A DNA stretch of 64,000 bases from Takakia lepidozioides (Eukaryota; Streptophyta; Takakiopsida; Takakiales; Takakiaceae), in assembly GCA_030704615.1 (NCBI GenBank), contig CM060732.1, forward strand, positions 22,754,001-22,818,000, read 5' to 3'. Within the stretch, counting starts at the first letter, position 1; each line of letters starts with the position of its first letter. A program made the position numbers and the translations under genes. The notes below the pieces were generated by a model. The model was not told where the DNA came from. It worked only from the letters and a program-made list of their open reading frames with translations, and ran no database searches. Below are positions 20,564 to 32,184 of this stretch, piece after piece.

Positions 20564-21266
20564 ATGTGCCCTGGAGTGTTTGTGAGGAATTGCAGCGTTA
20601 GCTTGAACTTTTTCCAGCCACCGCGCTGCTCCTCCTCCATCCGGGAGCTGCTGTCATTGAGCGTACTCCGCTACTCTTTTTCAAGGATGCCGTGCCGCCG
20701 AAATCCAGCCGACTGCCCTTATCATGGCCACGATTATGCTATGTTCAAACCAGAATCAGGAGACATCATTGTCTGGCTCTCTGTTTTCACAGACTCTGCT
20801 GGAATCAAGCAAGAGTCTTTGCGCGCAATGGAGTATCTGGAGGGCTATTACCGCTTTGAGCGAGGTGAGGGCGAGGGTCAATGCGGTCCGTGGGTCCTGA
20901 AAATTGTTGACCTCGATATACCAAGCTGGAAAGGGATGCCGGACAGATCACGCACGGCCTCGCTTTGGCGCTGGAACTGCTGCCAGTGGACCAGGGAGGA
21001 CGGCACCGGGGGAAAACTATATACGTGCAGATCACTCCGCTCTTCCAGTGTATGGAGACATTCGGCTGAGTTGCGAAGACGAATCGCACGGGCACATGAG
21101 GCCCACAGTGACCTTGTCAATGTATGATGGTGGTATCATTGATGAACATGACATTGTCGTCGGCTCCAGCAAGGGCAGCAGAACGACCGAATTGCAGTTT
21201 ACCTCGAGGTGCCGCAGCAGTGATGAGCTTGTTTTGAGGGGTATCGAAGTTCCGTCGACTTGGTGA
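20564..21266 (+). pseudogene. Second cargo gene (RWNCC family), plus copy, transposon B copy 1
   Basis: Same gene as 31227-31928, but one extra G at the G-run near 21008 shifts the frame after QWTREDGTGG. This may be a consensus error. A polyadenylation-type AATAAA lies at 21336-21341. An upstream exon starting ATGGACTTCG near 20420 and ending at a GTGAGT donor is possible. Confidence 0.6.
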
Positions 21267-21514
21267 AGCCCATGTAGAAGGAGGAAGGGCTTAGTTTTGT
21301 CTGCAGTTGGTAAATGTGAGACATCGTGTCCGATCAATAAACCCATCGTACCTCACTTCTGTATGATTGTGTTTCATTCTGTTGAATAACTGTCGGAATT
21401 GGCCCACTGTTTACAATTTGATGTCTCATTTCTACAATGTGTCTGTCCGGATGAATATAGCAGAGTAACCGGTATGTGAGTCATGTGTCAAGAATATACC
21501 AGAGTAACGCCATG

Positions 21515-22285
21515 TCGGACATTGAAATGCGGCATCGAAATGCGGTGCCGCATTTCCATGTCGGGCATCGAAATGCGCCGAATTTCCACCGCATTTCCAT
21601 GTGGGACAATGAAATGCGGTGCATCATTTCCGTCCAGGTACACGAAATACCAACACGGGTCTATAAATTGGACAGACAACGAGGTTGGCATTGCAAATGC
21701 GGCGATGCATTTCCAGCTTGGCAATGGAAACTTCTTTTTGGACAAGGGAATGCGGTGCCGCATTTCCGTCCAACACTTCGAAAAGTGTGACATTTCCGAC
21801 CAGCGCGATGGAATGCGTTACCGCATTTCCGTGAGAGGGTCTGCAAATGGACAAATTGCGATGTCCGTTCTGGAAATGCGGCGCCGCATTTCCATGTCCG
21901 TCAACGATTTTTTTTTACAATGGAATGCGGTGCCAATTTTTGCTGATGGGCCTGCAGTTCGAACAACGACCATCCCCAATATGGAAATGCGGCACCGCAT
22001 TTCCAATTCCGCCATCTCGACCTCCTTGTTCGACCTCCTTGTTCGACCTCTGTAAGCGTGGTGGCATCCATGCAATGAGCGGGAGAGGCCAAAACTGGCG
22101 TGTGGACAAAGGAAATTTTGGAAATGCGGCACCGCATTTCCAATCGGCCGATTACTTTTTACTATGCCAACATTGAAATGGAAAATTTAGTCCCTCCCCT
22201 GTTTTGGAAATGCGGTGCCGCATTTCCAAAAGAGGTTCTTAGAGTTGCCAAAATTTTGGAAATGCGGTGCCCCATTTCTGATTTT
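21515..22285. repeat. Palindrome array of transposon B (copy 1)
   Basis: About twelve copies of the GAAATGCGGTGCCGCATTTC type, with centre GGTGCC or GGCACC and rarely GGCGCC, lying between the RWNCC gene and the methyltransferase-like gene. The block around 21550-21620 is about 57 bp shorter than in copy 2 (32190-32330), so array length varies. No gene seen. Confidence 0.9.
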
Positions 22286-22415
22286 GGGAGCGTCGTGGTT
22301 TGGGCGATTGTGTGGCTGGAATGCACACTGGAGAGGGGTCATGAATGTCGGGCAGAATTTCCTTTATATACTCTGGAAGAGAATTTACATTTATAGAGAC
22401 TTCATTAAAATTCTA

Positions 22416-25400
22416 TTAATCTTGAAAATCATCCAAATCCTCATCCTGTTCTAGACTGTCCTGCTCCGCCTCCACCCCCTCAGTGCCTTTCTCATCTCCA
22501 GCGGACTGCTCGTTGGCCAGGCTTTCGAAAATCCCATCTTCCCCTTGCGGAACTGTCCATCTCACCTCCGTTGGGTCGTCTTCCTCCTTGTCTGCGTCGC
22601 TCTCATCCGCTGAATCACATATGTACTTTCGTACCCGTCTACCTGTCTGAGCTGCTGCCAACTCTTTCCTTATCCTTCTGTCCTCCCTAGCCCTCTCCAA
22701 AATCTGCTCTACTTTACTAGGATTCTCACTTCTTCTAATCGCTGTATTTGCGAGTTTAGCTGCATAACTAGGAGGGAGTAGTCCCTCACCGGGCTCGTCA
22801 TGAAGTCGGCCCTCGCAAAGAACGGGACATTCTTCCTGGCAGGAAGTGTAGGCCCTACATGTTTCGACCCGGACCCTGCAATCCTGCACATGACAATCAT
22901 CAACGAGACTAATGAGAACCACAGTCGGGAAATTCGTTTGACAAAAATGACCCAGAAGGCTTTGCAAACTTACAATGTTTGCACTCACTCGTATTCCGGG
23001 TTCTCCTCCGCATCAATGTCCACTGTGTCTTCCTCGGACTCCGACGAATCCGAGGAGACTTCCGCTCTGTCGGGAGCCTTAACATTCCGTTGCAGCCCTT
23101 CCAGATGGGATCCCCACACGGATGAATCCTCCTCGTAGGCAAAGAGGTGCCGGTCGGAAAACCGCCCAGCCCACATTGAGGCACCTGTTACAATGCCATC
23201 CACACATTACCACATGGCGCTTCAGATGTTGCGAACTACATCCTAACGAGAATTTGCAGAACAGCATAGATCAAGATTCTGCATACCTGTCCCACAGATG
23301 AGGTCGAGCACTGTGCCCTCCACGTCTATGCATGTCTCCATAATTGTCTGAATGAAGGCAGGGCTCCGAGTCTGTGAGTACCGCAGGGGTTCCGTTGAAG
23401 TGAGGCTATGAGGGAGAAGTTCCTTGGGAACGTTGTTGAACAGAACGTCGTAATCGAGGGGGTCGCAGTTCGGGTCAACCTTTCCTCCCTCCTTCCGGAA
23501 AGCAAAGGTGGAGTTCTCCTTCACAAAGCAGTATGCATCGATTTGCTTCGTCTGCATACACAGGGGGGAACGATTAGAAACCGAATGCGGCACCGCATTT
23601 GAAAACACCCAAGCAAATGAATGGACGAGTGCCAGTGTCGTAATCACCTTCTTCCCTTCCGACCGAAGGCCTAGTGTGTTGATGCACGTCCACTTCTTTT
23701 TCAGAATCGGGACGGCGCTCTTGCGGTCCACTTCGCAATTCCTGTCTGAGTGTTTTTTCCTCTGCTCGCCAGGACAACCACACAGCCTCTGTCGTCCAAC
23801 ACCATGCGGGCAAGCCCGAATCCTTTCTTCCAAAAGTCCTCCGAGTACCTGTTCCAAGATGGCAAAGCTTGCAGTCCTTCCACAGGCTCTCCGTCCGGAA
23901 TATCCAAGATGATCATATCGCAAGACCACTCGGTGGCATTTCCGCCCCTCCTACAATCCTTGTCTGCACACACCCTCTCAAAGAACGAGACCATATTCTG
24001 AAATCCTGGGGTGTCAGAAGGCTCTTCGGCAGTCGCCTTCTTCAGTGCTCTGCCCTTCAGACCCTCCATGGTCTTCATGTATGCCAACTTGGCTGCCCGT
24101 CCATCCAAAGCCGCCAAGAAACTCTCATTTACACACTGGACTACTGTTTCGGGAGCCACTTTCGGCCTCTTTATTTCCACCGGCTCGAAAGGGTGCCCCC
24201 TGGGGGGTTGAAGAGTGCCTTCTTTGCCGAGCCAGTTCTCGTGCCTCTCGTGACAACGGTGGCACAGGGGAGGCAGCCTGCGTTTGGGGGGGTGGGCTGG
24301 TTGCAAAGTCTCCATCGGAGTCCTCTTCCTCACCCTCTTCCTGAACAGGCTGTTTCTGCTTCTTCGTTTTGGCGGGTGTCACAACAGCTGCTCCTTGCTG
24401 GCGAGTCCTCTTCTTTGACCCCTTCTGTTGGGCCTGCACAGCTGCATCCACCGTCTTTTGTGCCATCTCAGCTGCCTTTCTGGATTCTTCCAGAGCAGCA
24501 GATTCCTTTGCCGACTTTGGCCTAGCAGGGACACGTCTTTCCTTTCTCTTCTCTTCTGCCAAGGCATGCAGATCTTTCTCAGACTCGTCAACAATACCGC
24601 CAGACATGTCCAGGTACCACGGGCATCCAACGAGATGCGCGAGATGCCATTGTTTCTGCATCTCGGGTGTGTAGACACAGCTTGGGCCCGCCACGGTCCA
24701 AGCCATGAAGAACGGGGGCTCTTGAGCCAGGGCCCCTGTCTGAAGGAGCACGTATTTCATATACCTGCAAGGCAGTCGGCATGCGTGAGCAAAAGTTGAG
24801 ACCAACCTACTCGCAGAGTGCCACCGAAAACATAAAATGCAAATGCGGTGCCGCATTTCCGAGACAAACCTTGTAACCAGGCTTCGCATACAAGGGTAGC
24901 TGTGCTTCACCTGTAAACAATTCGCATTGCAGCTTTCCCCGCTCCCTCCTGATGTGTAAACTCCACGCTCCTTCTTGCTGTCTGTAGCTCTCTAGCGAAA
25001 AGGTTGTCCTTGTACGCACATCTGAAACGTGTCACGTAGTCTTCCAATGTCTGTGTTCCATCCCATTTGACGTACAAGCCGAACGAATTTGTGTGCATTA
25101 CGACTTGCTCCTTCGCATTCGACATTACCTGCGATTCCCAAATGCATTGTCACGTAGCAGTTCAGGGAATTCATTTCAGAAAAGCAAATATGGGGAAGTA
25201 CCTTGAATTACCTGGAACCACCAAGTCATGCGGTTGAGCCACACATCCACTGCAGGGTCGGAAACTTCGAGTGGAAAAGACCACATTGTCCTTATGCTCT
25301 CGGATGCATTCCAGATCGACAGCCACCGTGTCTGCCATTTCCGATCCAATGTCAGGAGCTGGAAGAGAGTGGCTATTGCTAGGAAGGAACTTCAGTGCAT

Positions 25401-25507
25401 TGAAACCTCACCTTCTCTTTCGCCTCCACACATGCCGTTGAGAGGTGATGCAGTTTCTCCAATTGCATGGTCGGCTGCATGGCCCGAGAATAGTGTTTTG
25501 CAATCTC
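22416..25507 (-). pseudogene. ParB/methyltransferase-like gene, transposon B copy 1, 5' truncated
   Basis: It contains the same exons as 33171-36230 but lacks everything upstream of the exon ending in the CVEAKEK donor, because of the Ty3-X junction at 25507. It includes MIILDIPDGEP (near 23900), VLDLICGTG (near 23295), the ASMWAGR exon and the acidic RWTVPQGEDGIFE tail. Relative to copy 2 there are single-base length differences near 22475, 22770, 23725 and 24190-24265 that break the large exon into several frames. Confidence 0.75.
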
Positions 25508-26690
25508 TGTTTTGCAATGTGTCCCAGAAGCACCCCTGAGTTCACACAGAAAGTACACTTCTCTGGATTCAAGCCCAGACCTCTCATCCTGCATCTGGCC
25601 AGGCATAACTCCAATTTATGCAAGTGCTCATTCTTAGAGCTGTACACACTGAAATCATCCAAAAACACCTGCATGAAATCATCCAGATACTCATGAAAAG
25701 ATTCACTTATCACTCTCTGAAGGTCGCTGGTGCATTACAAAGTCCAAAGGGCATGACTTTGTATGCATAAGCCCCCCAGTCTGTGATGAAAGCTGTTTTC
25801 CCTTGGTCTTCTTCTGCCACTTGCACTTGATTATAACCACTGAAGCCATCCATGAATGAGTACATCTCATGGCCTGCCACAGTGTCTAATACTGCTTCTG
25901 TGAATGGCAAAGGGAAAGGATCTTTCTTCGTACAAGCATTCAGCTTCTTATAGTTCACACATACTCTTAGCTTGCCATTCTTCTTTGGAACTATAACAAT
26001 GGGTGACAACCAAGTTGTATACTCTATTGGGTATATAAACTTAGCCTCAGCCAACTTCTTTATCTCTTCTCCAACCTTCTGTGCGTAGTTGGGATTCATT
26101 CTATACCTCGCCTGTTTGATTGGTACTGACCCTGGTTCCAGTTCAATCTTATGCTGACAGACTTCAGGTGGTATCCCTTTTAGATCCTCATAGCTCCAAG
26201 CAAATACATCTCTGTATTTGATGAACAAGCTTTTAGCTTCTTCGAAGAATTCCGGCTCCAAATCAGCTCCTACTTTCACCATTCTCGGTTCCTCCTGAGT
26301 TCCCACATTTACTTCTCTCACCTGCTCATCAGCTGTGATTGTCCAACCAGTCACCACTTCATCCTTTAAGCTCACAGTGGCTGGTTCTTCTAGGATTTCT
26401 ATCTCTCCCTCCTTTTCTTCATAGAAATGTGGTGGGTAACTGCTGGTTTCCTCTTCAATTGGTGTTGCCGACACTACACCACAGCAGATACCTCTTAAAC
26501 AACTTAGGCTTTCCAGCCGCATCTCCGCAACCTGCTCCCATTCTGGGTGTGCAGCAAATAGGGTAGCTTCCTGCTCCTCATCCAGTCCTCCTCTCCAGTC
26601 ATACTCTCTGACTCCTCGAGGTCTTCTTGTAGCAGGTAATCTACTAGATTTCTTTGTGGTAATTTGTATCTCGTGTATCCCATTATGCAC
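25508..26690 (-). pseudogene. Ty3-X reverse transcriptase (copy 2), truncated
   Basis: RT core with LPLPFTEAVLDTVAGHEMYS, MPFGLCNAPATF and VFLDDFSVYS. A single-base frameshift lies at about 25720, just after NAPATF, and the 3' part is lost at the junction with transposon B. Confidence 0.88.
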
Positions 26691-26708
26691 GGTTAGTAAC
26701 TGAGAATT

Positions 26709-27575
26709 CTAGTCATGGAATACCCTGGCCTGTTTCAGCCACGGACGTCCCAATAATAAGGAGTAAGCCTCCATGACTTCATCCATTTTCAACACAGTTA
26801 CTGTGATCATAAAGATCATCTTCTGTATCTGTATCTTAACTCCTCTTATTAATCCCAATGGCTGTACACTTCTTTGATATGCCATTGTTACTGTAAATGG
26901 GGCTGGTTTCATGTTACTTAGATTAAGCTTCTTCCTTAACTGGTCTGTCATGATATTTAATCCAGAACCTCCATCTATCAGTACATCAGTTAGTTCTGTG
27001 CTCCCAATTCTCAATTGGATTACTGGCATAGAATCATCAAAGTCCATGACTGTTTCTCGCCCTTCCGGCTTCACATTATAACTGGTCACCTTGCTGTTCA
27101 GGTCTGTATTTCCTGTCTCCTGGGCAATTCGATTGATTGCTTGATACAGCCTGTGCCTACAATAAGGTGCCACAGCTAATAGCTGTCCAATGGTAATTTC
27201 TGCTTTGGTCTGGCATATTACTTCAGCCAAAGTCTCTTCATTACTTTGCATGTCTGCATCTTCTTTCTTCCTTTCTTTCCCACTCCCTTCTTCTTCTCCA
27301 TCAGAATCCGAGGAATCTGCCACAGGAATATCAGTACTCTTCTGCATTTCCCTTATAGTATCTGCCACTTCCTTGTGCAGTTCCTTCTCATCTTTCCAAG
27401 TCTCTTCATCTTCAGGCATATCATTGCCACCTTCATTATCATCTTCTTCCTCTACTACTGGAGGTATTAGTTTGGCTTTACTTCTTGTTATTATCATTGT
27501 ACTTACTTCTGGTACAACACATGGCCTAACCATGTGAGCTGCCACCACTGGGCCCTCATTCACAGGAGCTCTCAT
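26709..27575 (-). CDS. Ty3-X protease region (copy 2)
   Basis: A 288-residue open frame starting MRAPVNEGPVVAAH, with acidic linker, protease core VLIDGGSGLNIM and LLLGRPWL. It is open where copy 1 has a TGA. It ends at the same TAG (copy 3: TGG) that separates it from RT. Confidence 0.82.
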   Translation of the reverse strand: MRAPVNEGPVVAAHMVRPCVVPEVSTMIITRSKAKLIPPVVEEEDDNEGGNDMPEDEETWKDEKELHKEVADTIREMQKSTDIPVADSSDSDGEEEGSGKERKKEDADMQSNEETLAEVICQTKAEITIGQLLAVAPYCRHRLYQAINRIAQETGNTDLNSKVTSYNVKPEGRETVMDFDDSMPVIQLRIGSTELTDVLIDGGSGLNIMTDQLRKKLNLSNMKPAPFTVTMAYQRSVQPLGLIRGVKIQIQKMIFMITVTVLKMDEVMEAYSLLLGRPWLKQARVFHD

Positions 27576-27589
27576 CTCATTCTGGTGTC

Positions 27590-29367
27590 TTATCCAGAAT
27601 GAACAGGCTGCCCTGCGATGTCCTGGCTGATTACAATAGTAACATAGTTATTCACCATTGGGTCCTTGCCCTTGGTCTGTTCTTGGATTATTTCTATAAT
27701 CCTGATTCCCGGGCTGGTAATTCCCCTTGGATTACCCTGATAGTTGCCTCTGGAATTTCCTTGGTAATTCCCTCTTGAATTACCTCTCCCTTCCATACCA
27801 TTGTTATAACCACCAGACCTACCATAATGGTCCCGATCATTGTTTCTTCTTGGCTGGGGCTGCACCTGATGCATCCTTACTTGCCTAGGTTCTCTTGCAG
27901 CTGTCCTTCTGTTGTAGTAACAATTCTCAGTAGAATGGTTATCCATTTTACAGATAGTACAGTGTTTCTCCTTCAGGTGGCATTCTGTGGTGGTATGGCC
28001 TTCATTCTGGCACTTTGCACACCATACACCCTTCCTCCAATGTGTTGCAGCCTCTGTGGCATACTTCTTCAAGATTTCTTCCAATCTTTTTTCATAATTA
28101 TCCCTCTTCAACTTCTCATTTCTCTTACTCTTTCTTTTTAGTTCTTGCTCTTCTTCTTCATCTGACTCATCCTCAGAGTCCTCATCATCCTTTTTCTCTC
28201 TCCTGAGCATTCCCATTGCTCAATTCTGTTTGCAGTTTCAAATGCCTCCTCCACTATATTATGGGGTAACATATCCACTCTCTTTTGCAACTCTGGTCTT
28301 AGTCCACTCACAAACCAAGTCTTCTGTAAACCGGGTGCTGGTACTGCAGCCAGCTTTTTCATCGTCAATTCCATCTTTTCCATATACTCCTCAACAGTTT
28401 CATGCTTCTTTTGCTTTAACTGTTGTAAACTTCCATACACTTCATCTTCAGTTTTACTTGTCCTGAACCTATTTCGAAATGTTGTATTCAAGCCATTCCA
28501 GGTTAGGAAATGATTATCAGGAAATCTTGCATACCATTCACTTGCTTTCTTGATAAGTGAACAAGGAAACAATCTCATCTTGGCATCATCGCCATTCTCA
28601 TTGTTCACTATACACATGTGCTCAAATTGGCTAATGTATACATCGGGATCCCCTTTTCCTGAATATATTGGAAAGGGTGGTTTTGCCCGTGTTGGTTGTA
28701 ACGCCATATGTGGCCCTACCTTCTGCCCACTGACAGGTGCTGGCACCCTTGCTGGTGCTGGTCCTTCTCGACCTGTTGTTTTTGTGGTGGATCTTCCACC
28801 AAGTGGTGGCCCTTGAGCACTCCCTGCTTCCGGCCCCACGATATTCACGGTATTCCTAGCTTCAGTTGCACTACTTCCCACACTCCCTGTCCCCCCAGAG
28901 CCAGATCCAGGCAGCCCGCCTGATCCCCCTGAGCCGACACCTTCATTGGCCTGTGATCCAAGTGCTCCACTTGATCCAGGTCCAACGGGTTGGGATGTCC
29001 TGGTTGTAGTCTCAACCTCAGCTGTTGGGTCTACTTCTTCATATCCTTCCTCTTCCAATTTCTTCTCTCTGTTTTCATCCTCCAAGTTCTGCCCTTGGGT
29101 TTCTTCTTCACTCATGTAACTCAACTGTAATAGTGTTGGAGAGTCTGAACTCTCCGTTGGCTCTGCCACATCCTCTTCTCCTTCTTCACCTTCTGCTTCA
29201 GAAACTGGAGTTCCTGCTTTTGGTGTTCCATGCCAACTCTTATCAAAGATTTCTGTCAAATCTTTTATCCAGGGATGTACCTCAGATCTTTCACCTCGTG
29301 ATTGATTTTCTTCCTGTACCAATTCCCTTAATCTTTCTTGCAAAGAAACAGAAGGAGTGGCATCCAA
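27590..29367 (-). pseudogene. Ty3-X gag (copy 2)
   Basis: Same protein as 16981-18702. Two one-base losses shift the frame: near 28213 (joining 29367-28138 to 28216-27590) and in a C run near 27725. Both zinc knuckles and the capsid-like domain are present. Confidence 0.88.
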
Positions 29368-29559
29368 CTCTAGTTCTTCCGGTATGGGTGATGTACTCTT
29401 TGATCTTAATGGTGTGAGAGGTCCAGATGATTCCCCTATGTCTATTCCTCTCTCCCAAAGATATGGATAATTAGCTTTCAGATAGCTTTATCTTTTTGCT
29501 GAATATCTCTGGCGTCTAGCTTCTCTTTCATCACTCATGTCCCATGTCTTTCATTTCTT

Positions 29560-30255
29560 TTAATGTGGCAATAACCAAAACTCTCTTCTGTAATATCTCT
29601 CGTATATGCCTGGGTTTCTTTCAAGCTTCAATGCACCCTTGGCTATACTTGAAGTCTCCGTTACCATATAACCATATGGCAAACAAGTCTGAAAAGCTGT
29701 TCTTGGTGTGAGTTTGATCCACAAAATATCCTTTGGAATCCAATTCTTTACCAGTACAAGCTCTTCATGCATATGAGTATAAACATTCACCTTTCTTTCT
29801 TCCCAGCCTTCAAACTCTACTCGCTTAATGGATAGCAATGCTATCACATAAACCAACGTGGGTAACCAACGTGCTCTTCCTCTACAGGCTACCTGATAAA
29901 TCTTTATCACTCCTTTCTCCAGACCCCATTCCGGATCAGCATCATGCACTCGCTTAAGAATATTTTCTTTACAACCGTCTGGCAATTCCAAGAACCTTTG
30001 AAAGAATTGTTTGGACAATCTTTCTTCCTTCGTTCCACAGGGAATTTGATTCACTTCAAATTCTTTAATGGTCCAACCACCATGATCCCACCAGATGCCT
30101 ATCACATCTGGTTGTTCATGACTCAGTTCCCCAGTATGGTCGCCAAATGTCGCGCGGCTTTTACTCACCCATCCCTTCGCTATCCGAGGCGGAAACTCCA
30201 AGATAGAAGAGTTGGAAATCTCTAAGGACTCAGCCCGCGCAGAACAATCAGTCAT
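29560..30255 (-). CDS. Ty3-X leader ORF before gag (copy 2)
   Basis: Identical in length and sequence to the 231-residue frame of copy 1. Function unknown; see 18895-19590. Confidence 0.6.
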   Translation of the reverse strand: MTDCSARAESLEISNSSILEFPPRIAKGWVSKSRATFGDHTGELSHEQPDVIGIWWDHGGWTIKEFEVNQIPCGTKEERLSKQFFQRFLELPDGCKENILKRVHDADPEWGLEKGVIKIYQVACRGRARWLPTLVYVIALLSIKRVEFEGWEERKVNVYTHMHEELVLVKNWIPKDILWIKLTPRTAFQTCLPYGYMVTETSSIAKGALKLERNPGIYERYYRREFWLLPH

Positions 30256-30467
30256 GACCTACAGCTAGTGTATCATGGGGGTGTTTCCTATTTGTTTCCC
30301 TTTTGGCATTCATGTTAGCTACCTTACCATTGATAATTAAGTATCAGTTTCCTTCATCAATCTATTGGATTCCATCAACTCATCCATTCATTCCACAGCT
30401 TCACTCAGTTCTCTCTACACAGTGTGATTGTATCGTATAAGTATTAGATTATGATTTATCAGGTATC
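30148..30467 (-). mobile_element. Ty3-X 5' LTR (copy 2)
   Basis: The LTR is followed on the minus strand by the primer-binding site at 30128-30145. Its outer end joins the RWNCC cargo gene at the same base as in copy 1, so that junction predates the duplication. Confidence 0.78.
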
Positions 30468-31066
30468 TCCGATGGAGTCCACCCACGCCCAGTGGCAGCA
30501 GTTCCACCGCAACAGCATAGCAGTGCGCCTTCTTCTGCATGGGTGACCGTCGTAGCTGGAAAATCGGAATCGAGGATGCGCATGAGCCACGGACTCCTCA
30601 GACCAAGATCGTCACCCCCGCTCGAAGGCGTAGTGGCCTAGGATATACTCAAAAGCCACCAATGTTTCCACAATCGAACCAGTATCTTCTCTGTAATCTG
30701 TGTACCAGATAACAATGTCTCCCGATGTGGCCGAATACATTGCATAATCGATGCCTCCAAATGGGCAGTCGTCCCGGTTCCGGAAGCACGGCATCCTTGC
30801 AAAGGAGGACCTGAGGATGACTTGGATGCAGATGACAATGACCTTGCGGACAGCTACGAAGCCCTTAGATTTTGGAAATGATGCGAAGCGGAAGAGCAGT
30901 CCGGCCTCCAATAATGGAGCATCTGGGTCCCACGTACCCACCGACGGAGGTGGAACGTGTTCATCACGCCGGCGGTGGATGAACCCATACATCTTTCTCA
31001 TCAACAAGTTATAGTTTGAGATCTGCCACCGAAGTCCATCCCCCGGATGGAAATTCGGCGCCGCAT
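30468..31066 (-). pseudogene. RWNCC cargo gene, minus copy, transposon B copy 2
   Basis: Duplicate of 19803-20403, cut by the LTR at its 3' end and broken by one extra C near 30617 and one base fewer near 30494. Confidence 0.6.
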
Positions 31067-31226
31067 TTACATCGAAGAGGGGATGGACTTCGTCGTGTCC
31101 AGTGGCTATCGGCCCACCTGGCAGTGAGTGCCCATAGTTTGCATGGCAGGGTAGGAAACTGAAACGGCTACATTCATGAAGCAGCCAATCTTCATCGGTC
31201 CAGGATCCTGTAGGGGGGAAATTTAA

Positions 31227-31928
31227 ATGTGCCCTGGAGTGTTTGTGAGGAATTGCAGCGTTAGCTTGAACTTTTTCCAGCCACCGCGCTGCTCCTCCTC
31301 CATCCGGGAGCTGCTGTCATTGAGCGTACTCCGCTACTCTTTTTCAAGGATGCCGTGCCGCCGAAATCCAGCCGACTGCCCTTATCATGGCCACGATTAT
31401 GCTATGTTCAAACCAGAATCAGGAGACATCATTGTCTGGCTCTCTGTTTTCACAGACTCTGCTGGAATCAAGCAAGAGTCTTTGCGCGCAATGGAGTATC
31501 TGGAGGGCTATTACCGCTTTGAGCGAGGTGAGGGCGAGGGTCAATGCGGTCCGTGGGTCCTGAAAATTGTTGACCTCGATATACCAAGCTGGAAAGGGAT
31601 GCCGGACAGATCACGCACGGCCTCGCTTTGGCGCTGGAACTGCTGCCAGTGGACCAGGGAGGACGGCACCGGGGAAAACTATATACGTGCAGATCACTCC
31701 GCTCTTCCAGTGTATGGAGACATTCGGCTGAGTTGCGAAGACGAATCGCACGGGCACATGAGGCCCACAGTGACCTTGTCAATGTATGATGGTGGTATCA
31801 TTGATGAACATGACATTGTCGTCGGCTCCAGCAAGGGCAGCAGAACGACCGAATTGCAGTTTACCTCGAGGTGCCGCAGCAGTGATGAGCTTGTTTTGAG
31901 GGGTATCGAAGTTCCGTCGACTTGGTGA
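31227..31928 (+). CDS. RWNCC cargo gene, intact plus copy; function unknown
   Basis: A 233-residue open frame, the best-preserved version of the second cargo gene. A shorter start at MPCRRNPADC (31350) is possible, because homology with the minus copy begins around RYSFSRMPC. Conserved landmarks across copies: a Cys-rich start (MPCRRNPADCPYHG), GDIIVWLSVF, LRAMEYLEG, LKIVDLDIP, RSRTASLWRWNCCQWT. Charged tail. No family recognised; no signal peptide or membrane segment. AATAAA lies at 31998-32003. The minus-strand twin starts about 160 bp away. Presence in transposons A and B suggests an element-related job rather than captured host sequence. Confidence 0.68.
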   Translation: MCPGVFVRNCSVSLNFFQPPRCSSSIRELLSLSVLRYSFSRMPCRRNPADCPYHGHDYAMFKPESGDIIVWLSVFTDSAGIKQESLRAMEYLEGYYRFERGEGEGQCGPWVLKIVDLDIPSWKGMPDRSRTASLWRWNCCQWTREDGTGENYIRADHSALPVYGDIRLSCEDESHGHMRPTVTLSMYDGGIIDEHDIVVGSSKGSRTTELQFTSRCRSSDELVLRGIEVPSTW

Positions 31929-32184
31929 AGCCCATGTAGAAGGAGGAAGGGCTTAGTTTTGTCTGCAGTTGGTAAATGTGAGACATCGTGTCCGATCAAT
32001 AAACCCATCGTACCTCACTTCTGTATGATTGTGTTTCATTCTGTTGAATAACTGTCGGAATTGGCCCACTGTTTACAATTTGATGTCTCATTTCTACAAT
32101 GTGTCTGTCCGGATGAATATAGCAGAGTAACCGGTATGTGAGTCATGTGTCAAGAATATACCAGAGTAACGCCATGTCGGACAT

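Larger units (their letters stand above)
19803..25507. mobile_element. Transposon B, copy 1 (both ends missing)
   Basis: It carries two head-to-head copies of the RWNCC cargo gene, a family-B palindrome array and most of the ParB/methyltransferase-like gene. The left end is cut by the Ty3-X LTR. The right end joins Ty3-X pol at about 25507 within GTTTTGCAATCTCTGTTTTG, so no terminal repeat is present. The content is nearly identical to 30468-36230. Confidence 0.8.
25508..30467 (-). mobile_element. Ty3-X copy 2 (5' LTR to reverse transcriptase)
   Basis: This holds LTR, leader ORF, gag, protease and RT on the minus strand without transposon A. It ends abruptly inside RT at 25507 (fused to transposon B copy 1), so RNase H, integrase and the 3' LTR are absent. 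It is near-identical to copy 1 from 26563 to 30467, with an offset of 10665 bp. Confidence 0.88.
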
